From the NCBI GenBank assembly GCA_947165255.1, contig CAMUZR010000027.1, positions 1-36,610 of the forward strand: a DNA stretch of 36,610 bases, written 5' to 3'. This stretch comes from an uncultured Bacteroidales bacterium (GTDB taxonomy: Bacteria > Bacteroidota > Bacteroidia > Bacteroidales > P3). Position 1 is the stretch's first letter, and each line of letters starts with the position of its first letter. Positions 32,059-36,610 of the stretch are shown piece after piece. Below the pieces are notes generated by a model. The model saw only the letters and a list, made by a program, of their open reading frames with translations, was not told the origin of the DNA and made no database searches. The translations under genes were made by a program, and so were the position numbers.

Positions 32059-32604
32059 ATGAAAAAGATTTACATCATCGTCCTCGCCGCATTCTCCCTC
32101 CTGGCCACCAGCTGCATGCACACACTCTACGTCCCAACCGAGGCCACCTTCAAGAATGCCAACGACCAAATAGCCGCCAACCTGAACAAAGACGGCTACC
32201 GTCTCACCAACCAATCCTCCGTGGAGAAAAACGAACTGGTAGTATCCGACCAGACCTACAACTCCAAAACCGGCTACAGCAACAAAATTGACAACAACTA
32301 CGTCAACTACGACAGCTACAGCTTCTCCAACGCCAACGGCGAAACTATCTCCTACTCCACCAAATACGGCTACAAACGCAGCATCAACGGCCAAGTGTAC
32401 CTGAAAGAAATGAACGTCACCGAATGCAAGGTCAGCAATCCCGACGACTACCAGCAGTACTGCGGCAACACCGGCTCCATCAAGCGCGAGCTGGAATCCT
32501 CACGCCGCGATGTGCGCGACCTCAACATCGTCACCACCACCCTGCTCACCTGCGGCGTCATCCTGGGCGTCTCTATCCTCATAGCCCTGGTTTCGGGCGA
32601 ATAG
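32059..32604 (+). CDS. Lipoprotein with a C-terminal transmembrane segment
   Basis: 181 residues from the ATG at 32059; the frame can be extended to a TTG at 32029 but that removes the signal-peptide geometry. MKKIYIIVLAAFSLLATSC ends in a lipobox. The mature part has beta-like stretches (YNSKTGYSNKIDNNYVNYD, ETISYSTKYGYKRSINGQVY) and two cysteines. It finishes with a basic helix (SIKRELESSRRDVRDLN) and a hydrophobic segment TTLLTCGVILGVSILIALV. A lipoprotein with a second, C-terminal membrane anchor is unusual. No family recognised. It has its own promoter and is followed by a strong terminator, so it is monocistronic. Confidence 0.82.
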   Translation: MKKIYIIVLAAFSLLATSCMHTLYVPTEATFKNANDQIAANLNKDGYRLTNQSSVEKNELVVSDQTYNSKTGYSNKIDNNYVNYDSYSFSNANGETISYSTKYGYKRSINGQVYLKEMNVTECKVSNPDDYQQYCGNTGSIKRELESSRRDVRDLNIVTTTLLTCGVILGVSILIALVSGE

Positions 32605-32627
32605 CCTGACAACAACAGCACACCCCT

Positions 32628-32662
32628 AAGGGCAGAACCCACCGTGGCTCTGCCCTTTTTTC
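32628..32662 (+). terminator. Rho-independent terminator after the 32059 lipoprotein gene
   Basis: Stem AAGGGCAGA (32628-32636) and TCTGCCCTT (32649-32657), loop of 12, then a T-run. It lies 23 bases after the stop codon. Confidence 0.85.
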
Positions 32663-33251
32663 TTTCACTCCCATCCAAGACCCTTTCGGCAGCCTCTGCC
32701 AGTCGCCACCCGCTGCCCACGGCTCCAATTCCCCCTACCCTCCATCCGAAAAAAGAGGCTTTCTTCCACCGTGGTTCGCACAGCCTTATTTGATTGTGGA
32801 ACGAAGAACCATAGGCGAACCATAGAAGATATATCAAGGAACAAGCGGGGGGACACTGGCGGAGGAAGGTTTGGGGCGAAAAAAACCAGGGATCAGAACG
32901 ACCCCTGGCAGCAATCAAAACCAATAAAAAAAGCCAATTATTATTGACGTTATTATGTACCGGTATTGCTCACTTTCTTGCATCGGAAAAATAAAAAAAA
33001 CAGGCCGCAAGATACATTATTACACACCTGTACTTAAAAAATTCATCGGGCAGAAACGGCGTGGCAGCAGGCAGTTGCGACCCGCAGCACCGACGGCCTT
33101 AGCGAAACAAACGGCAGAAAAAAAGCAAACCTCGACATGAAATAATTCCAACGCAAAACATACATAATTGCAACAGACGGCACCGCTGCACCCGCCCCTG
33201 CCCTCTGCGCCAACCGTCAGAACAAAGTCAGAACCAGCACAACCCTACCCC
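32663..33251. other. Long spacer with an 11-base-period motif
   Basis: About 590 bases without a convincing gene. GAACCATA recurs exactly 11 bases apart (32806 and 32817) inside GAAGAACCATA / GGCGAACCATA, echoing the 9647-9675 motif. A basic open frame of about 60 codons (32955-33140) has no recognisable domain and a poor start context. The remainder is mixed composition with A-runs near 32990. Confidence 0.45.
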
Positions 33252-34289
33252 ATGAAAAAAGCCTCGGCCACTCTATTACTAGTCCTCGCACTCACCACCT
33301 CGTGCACCTCGCCTAGCGAACGGGCCGAAGCATTGGCCAAGAACTACAACCGCCAGTACGAACTGTTCATGTTCGAATGTCGCGAAGCCATGAACACCTT
33401 TGCCAGCGAGTTCGAGGAGAATGTGAGCATCGGCCGCTACGACAGCCGCCGCAGCGCCTTGCACAGCCTGGACAGCCTCCTGCACATCTGCCAGCATGAC
33501 TACACTGCCCGCCTGAACCCCATCCTGGACGAGTACCGCCGCTACGACAGCAGGCGCTACCGCCTGTTGGGCGAATACCGGCAGCAGTTCGAGCAGACCT
33601 TCGACCACCTGCTGCGCCACCGGGCAACGGACAGCACTGCCTTTATGGATTCGCTGATGGGTTCGCCCCGCGTGTGGGGGCTACTGAACAGCATCGGCGA
33701 CCCCGCGCTGCCCGGCAAGGAGGAGATGGCACGGCAGTTGGTGGGCACACGCGTCTACTGCGCTGGCGACCCGTTTTTTGGCGACAGCTGTTTTGTGCTG
33801 GAGGAGGGGAAGGTGACCGTCGAACGCGTCCGCACGGACCAACGGGTCTTCAACAGCCAAACCGGCAATAACAACCTGCCTGTGGAGATAGCCTTCATCC
33901 ATGGCGGCATGGAATTCAAAGGCACCGTTACGGCCAACTACGAGCTGCACGACGGCGACCTGGACTGGCAGCTGAAGAGCGTGGCCAGCCGCCAGATTGC
34001 CTTCCAGCCTAACCACGCCTACGACAGGTATGTGCAAAGCCGGGTGTGCACTGACGGTTCGTGGCTGCAGCGGCTGCACCTCATCAACCGCAGCGACCGC
34101 CCCGTGCTGGTGGGCTACTGGGTGAAATATGAGCAAGTGGGCAACCTCATACGCCACAAGAAGGAGTACACGCTGGAGCGCGGCATTGTCAGCATAGGCC
34201 CCGCCCCGAACCACAAAATGGTGGTCCATAAAGGAGAATTGAGGCCTTCGGCGGCAGCCGGAGGGGTGGCCTTCGTCATTCCCCAGTGA
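33252..34289 (+). CDS. Lipoprotein of unknown function
   Basis: 345 residues from the ATG at 33252, chosen because MKKASATLLLVLALTTSC is a standard lipoprotein signal; the frame is open to 33168 but the extension is Pro-rich and unlikely. After the acylated cysteine comes a long helical, Arg/Glu-rich region (about 25-150: AEALAKNYNRQYELFMFECREA, split by its charges, and YRRYDSRRYRLLGEYRQQFE). From about 180 a beta-rich part follows (FVLEEGKVTVERV, IAFIHGGMEFKGTVTANYEL, PVLVGYWVKYEQVG). Many acidic and aromatic residues, no catalytic motif seen. Likely periplasmic face or surface. It is convergent with the giant repeat gene and separated by a bidirectional terminator. Confidence 0.8.
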   Translation: MKKASATLLLVLALTTSCTSPSERAEALAKNYNRQYELFMFECREAMNTFASEFEENVSIGRYDSRRSALHSLDSLLHICQHDYTARLNPILDEYRRYDSRRYRLLGEYRQQFEQTFDHLLRHRATDSTAFMDSLMGSPRVWGLLNSIGDPALPGKEEMARQLVGTRVYCAGDPFFGDSCFVLEEGKVTVERVRTDQRVFNSQTGNNNLPVEIAFIHGGMEFKGTVTANYELHDGDLDWQLKSVASRQIAFQPNHAYDRYVQSRVCTDGSWLQRLHLINRSDRPVLVGYWVKYEQVGNLIRHKKEYTLERGIVSIGPAPNHKMVVHKGELRPSAAAGGVAFVIPQ

Positions 34290-34302
34290 CTTTCATAAAT
34301 GC

Positions 34303-34333
34303 AAATGCCCGCGTCAAAATGGCGCGGGCATTT
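34303..34333. terminator. Bidirectional terminator between the lipoprotein and the giant repeat gene
   Basis: Perfect 11-base stem AAATGCCCGCG (34303-34313) and CGCGGGCATTT (34323-34333), loop of 9. It is flanked by A/T-rich bases on both sides and sits between two convergent stop codons. Confidence 0.88.
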
Positions 34334-34347
34334 ATTGTTTATGGGGG

Positions 34348-36610
34348 TTAGCGTTTGGTCACTCGGCGCACGGCGGTACCGCTGTCCAGGGTCACCTGCA
34401 GGACGTAGGTGCCGGCAGGCAGGTTGGAGAGGTCCAGCCTGACCGAGCTGGGCTTGGCGGGAGCGGCAAAATGCTTGACCAGCCGCCCGGCATAGTCGTA
34501 CACCGCAATCTGGCGTATGGGCAGTCCGTCGAGGGTGACCTGCCCGCTGGTGGGGTTGGGATAGACCCTGAGCAGCTGGGCCAAGTCGACCTCATCGACT
34601 CCATCGGGACGGAGGAGGGTGAGGAAGAGGGTGACCAGGCTGTCGCAGCCCGCCGAGGTTTGGCCTACGTATTCATACTGGCCGCTGGCCGTGTAGGTCT
34701 GGCCGTTCCAGGTATAGCTGTGGTCGGCCGTGTCGACTAGGGTGTCGTGTACGCTGTAGTTGATTGTGAGGTGGAGGGTGGCCACGCTGTCGCAGCCGCC
34801 GGCGTTTTGTCCGTGGAAGACGGGGCCATCGACCGACTCGTAGTAGGTGGTGCCGTTCCATACGAACTGGTCGCAGGCGGTGCGGTAGTCGTCGACGGTG
34901 TCGTTGTGGAAGAGGGACAGATGCAGGTGGACCACACTGTCGCAGCCGTCGGCGTTGGAGGTGACGAAAAGCGGGTCGGAGGTGCTCTGGTAGTAGACGG
35001 TGCCGTGCCAGAGGGCGCTGTCGCAGGCCGTGACCTCTTCTACCCTATGTGAACTGTGGTGCAGAGTCAGGTGCAGGGTTACCACGCTGTCGCAGCCCTC
35101 GACATTGGTGAGGGTGTAGGTGTCGGTATCGGTGCTGTGGGTGTAGGTGTGGCCGAACCATGTGAGGCTGTCGCAGGCGGTCAGCACCTCGGCGCCGGTG
35201 CTGCTGTGGTGGACCTGGAGGTGCAGGTTGACGACGCTGTCGCAGCCCTGGGAAGTGGTGAAGGTGTGGATGGGCACATTGGTGTTGACGGTATAGAAGC
35301 CGCCGTGCCAGGTGATGCTGTCGCAGGCCACGAGATTTTCCACCACGGTGTCGAGCTGGCTGACGGTAAGGTGCAGGTGGACCACACTGTCGCAGCCCTG
35401 CGCGTTGGTGGTGACGTAGGTGGGCTGGTCGGTACTGGAGGAGTAGGCTGTGCCATGCCAGAGGAAGGTGCCACAGGTGGAGTGCGAATCTACAATATGG
35501 CTGCTGTGGTTGACGGTGAGGTGGAGGGTGACGACGCTGTCGCAGCCGTGCGCGTTGGCCATGGAGTAGGTGGGAGTGGAGGTGGAGGCGAAGTAGGGAG
35601 TGCCGTGCCAGAGGAGGCTGTCGCAGGCCACCTGGGTGTCGATGCCGGAGGAGCTGCTGTGGAGGGTGAGGTGGAGGGTGATGGTGCTGTCGCAGCCGTA
35701 CTGGTTTTGGCCGATGAAGGTGGGGGTGTTGGTGCTGGCGGTATAGGTGACGCCATGCCAGAGGAGGCTGTCGCAGGCCTCCTGGGTGTCGATGCCGCTG
35801 GAGGCATGGTTGATGGCAAGGTGGAGCATGACGACGCTGTCGCAGCCTTGGGCGTTCTGGGCCACATAGATGGGCGAGTTGGTGGAAGCGGTGTAGGTGG
35901 TGCCATGCCAGGTGTAGCTCTCGCAGGCGTTGACCACCTGTATGTTGGAGGTGCTGCTATGGATGGTGAGGTGGAGGGTGTCGACATTGGTGCAGTTGTA
36001 GCCCTCGACGTTGTAGTCGTAGGTGTAGGTGCCGCTGGCGGTGTAGAAGGTGCCGTTCCAGAGGTAGGCATCGCAGGCCGAGACGGTGTAGGCGGTGTCG
36101 ACATGGGTGTTCATGGTGAGGTGGAGGGTGTCGACACTGGGGCAGCCGGCGGAGTTGACATAGTTGAAGAGGTAGGTGGCGGTGCTATCGTAGATGGCGC
36201 CGTGCCAGGTGTAGCTGTCGCAGGCGGTGACGTGCTCGGAGAGGTGGCTACTGCGGTTGACGGTGAGGTTGAGCAAGACTAGGCTGTCGCAGCCGTCGAC
36301 ATTGTGGGTGAGGAAGGTGGGGGTGGAGGTGCTGGAGGTGTAGGTGGTGCCGTGCCAGGTGTAGCTGTCGCAGGCGGTGACGGACTCGATGGCCATGTCG
36401 CTGTGGTGGATGGTGAGGTGCAGGGTGACCACGCTGTCGCAGCCCGCGGCATTGGTTTCGGTATAGGTGGGGGTGGTGGTGTTGACAATGTAGGTGCTGC
36501 CGTGCCAGATGAAGCGGTCGCAGGCGGACTGGGTGTCGATGCCGGTGTTGCTGTAGTTGACGGTGAGGTGGAGGGTGACGGTGCTGTCGCAGCCGACGGC
36601 ATTGGTGGTG
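34348..36610 (-). CDS. Giant repeat surface protein with T9SS type A sorting domain, 5' end missing
   Basis: About 754 C-terminal codons; the open frame continues past the right edge. At least 13 tandem units of about 50 residues share the pattern L-x-L-T-[IVL]-x-x-S, then ACDSYTWHGTTYT, then NAxGCDSV. Each unit has two cysteines (ACDS and GCDS). The series ends at about 34640, followed by the T9SS type A sorting domain: RVYPNPTSGQVTLDGLP, IAVYDYAGRLVKHF, LSNLPAGTYVLQVT and a basic tail VRRVTKR. This marks the protein for type IX secretion and surface attachment. Such CDS-repeat giants are frequent in uncultured Bacteroidota; adhesion or structural display is inferred. No enzyme domain is seen in this part. 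The N-terminus and true length are outside the window. Confidence 0.92.
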   Translation of the reverse strand, partial: TTNAVGCDSTVTLHLTVNYSNTGIDTQSACDRFIWHGSTYIVNTTTPTYTETNAAGCDSVVTLHLTIHHSDMAIESVTACDSYTWHGTTYTSSTSTPTFLTHNVDGCDSLVLLNLTVNRSSHLSEHVTACDSYTWHGAIYDSTATYLFNYVNSAGCPSVDTLHLTMNTHVDTAYTVSACDAYLWNGTFYTASGTYTYDYNVEGYNCTNVDTLHLTIHSSTSNIQVVNACESYTWHGTTYTASTNSPIYVAQNAQGCDSVVMLHLAINHASSGIDTQEACDSLLWHGVTYTASTNTPTFIGQNQYGCDSTITLHLTLHSSSSGIDTQVACDSLLWHGTPYFASTSTPTYSMANAHGCDSVVTLHLTVNHSSHIVDSHSTCGTFLWHGTAYSSSTDQPTYVTTNAQGCDSVVHLHLTVSQLDTVVENLVACDSITWHGGFYTVNTNVPIHTFTTSQGCDSVVNLHLQVHHSSTGAEVLTACDSLTWFGHTYTHSTDTDTYTLTNVEGCDSVVTLHLTLHHSSHRVEEVTACDSALWHGTVYYQSTSDPLFVTSNADGCDSVVHLHLSLFHNDTVDDYRTACDQFVWNGTTYYESVDGPVFHGQNAGGCDSVATLHLTINYSVHDTLVDTADHSYTWNGQTYTASGQYEYVGQTSAGCDSLVTLFLTLLRPDGVDEVDLAQLLRVYPNPTSGQVTLDGLPIRQIAVYDYAGRLVKHFAAPAKPSSVRLDLSNLPAGTYVLQVTLDSGTAVRRVTKR
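34640..36610 (-). repeat. Tandem ~150-bp coding repeat array
   Basis: The plus-strand word CTGTCGCAGCC, encoding GCDS, recurs at 34640, 34787, 34937, 35087, 35237, 35387, 35537, 35687, 35837, 36284, 36434 and 36584. Spacing is 150 bases with two 147-base units, and variant copies occur near 35987 and 36137. The array continues to the window edge. Confidence 0.93.

Noticed and set aside
32955..33140. 61-codon basic open frame
   Set aside because: Poor start context, low-complexity Lys/Arg composition and no family resemblance.
34640..36610. Non-coding minisatellite
   Set aside because: The period is a multiple of three, the minus-strand frame stays open throughout, and the units encode a conserved protein module ending in a T9SS sorting domain.

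Overview
The window reads as chromosomal DNA from a Bacteroidota bacterium, most likely an anaerobic, gut-type Bacteroidales. The reasons are Bacteroidota-style promoters (-7 box TAnnTTTG, often followed by GC), three proteins with type IX secretion (T9SS) C-terminal signals, an Rnf electron-transport cluster in the B-C-D-G-E order, a MeaB GTPase, an acyl-CoA dehydrogenase, a DUF4491 protein and a sulfonolipid-type biosynthetic operon. Genus cannot be read from the sequence. No phage, insertion sequence, CRISPR array or rRNA was seen; one tRNA is present.

Layout. 1-1014 (minus): ridA followed by the 5' part of a short-chain acyl-CoA dehydrogenase that runs off the left edge. 1370-4732 (plus): a tight three-gene operon encoding an alpha-oxoamine synthase, a zinc-ribbon threonine-synthase-like enzyme and a short-chain reductase. 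Together these match the logic of capnine (sulfonolipid) synthesis: cysteate formation, condensation with a fatty acyl donor, ketone reduction. A convergent two-domain VOC protein faces it across a shared terminator. 6005-9506 (plus): an MBOAT O-acyltransferase, an SGNH-like partner and an anhydro-MurNAc kinase (anmK) in one operon. 9821-12081 (minus): meaB-hemW. 12224-12297: tRNA with a CAT anticodon. 12716-16449 (plus): an ECF sigma factor, a likely anti-sigma protein, a lipoprotein and two envelope or beta-barrel proteins. 16568-16894: DUF4491 protein. 17264-18561 (minus): universal stress protein and SPOR-domain protein. 18767-23259 (plus): rnfBCDGE, with no rnfA where it is expected. 23386-31929 (plus): a small secreted protein, two very large T9SS type B cargo proteins, a divergent universal stress protein translationally coupled to the second of them, and a small membrane protein. 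32059-34289 (plus): two lipoproteins. 34348 to the right edge (minus): the C-terminal part of a giant repeat protein with a T9SS type A signal and a strict ~150-bp tandem repeat.

Themes. Much of the window serves the cell envelope: sulfonolipid synthesis, O-acylation of a glycan, peptidoglycan recycling, an ECF envelope-response operon and T9SS-exported surface proteins. The rest is anaerobic energy metabolism: Rnf, acyl-CoA dehydrogenase and MeaB (methylmalonyl-CoA mutase chaperone). The observations most worth checking are the sulfonolipid operon with its threonine-synthase-type cysteate synthase, the missing rnfA, the uncharacterised ECF operon with an in-frame 18-bp tandem repeat over a start codon, and 11-bp-period tandem motifs in three separate long spacers.
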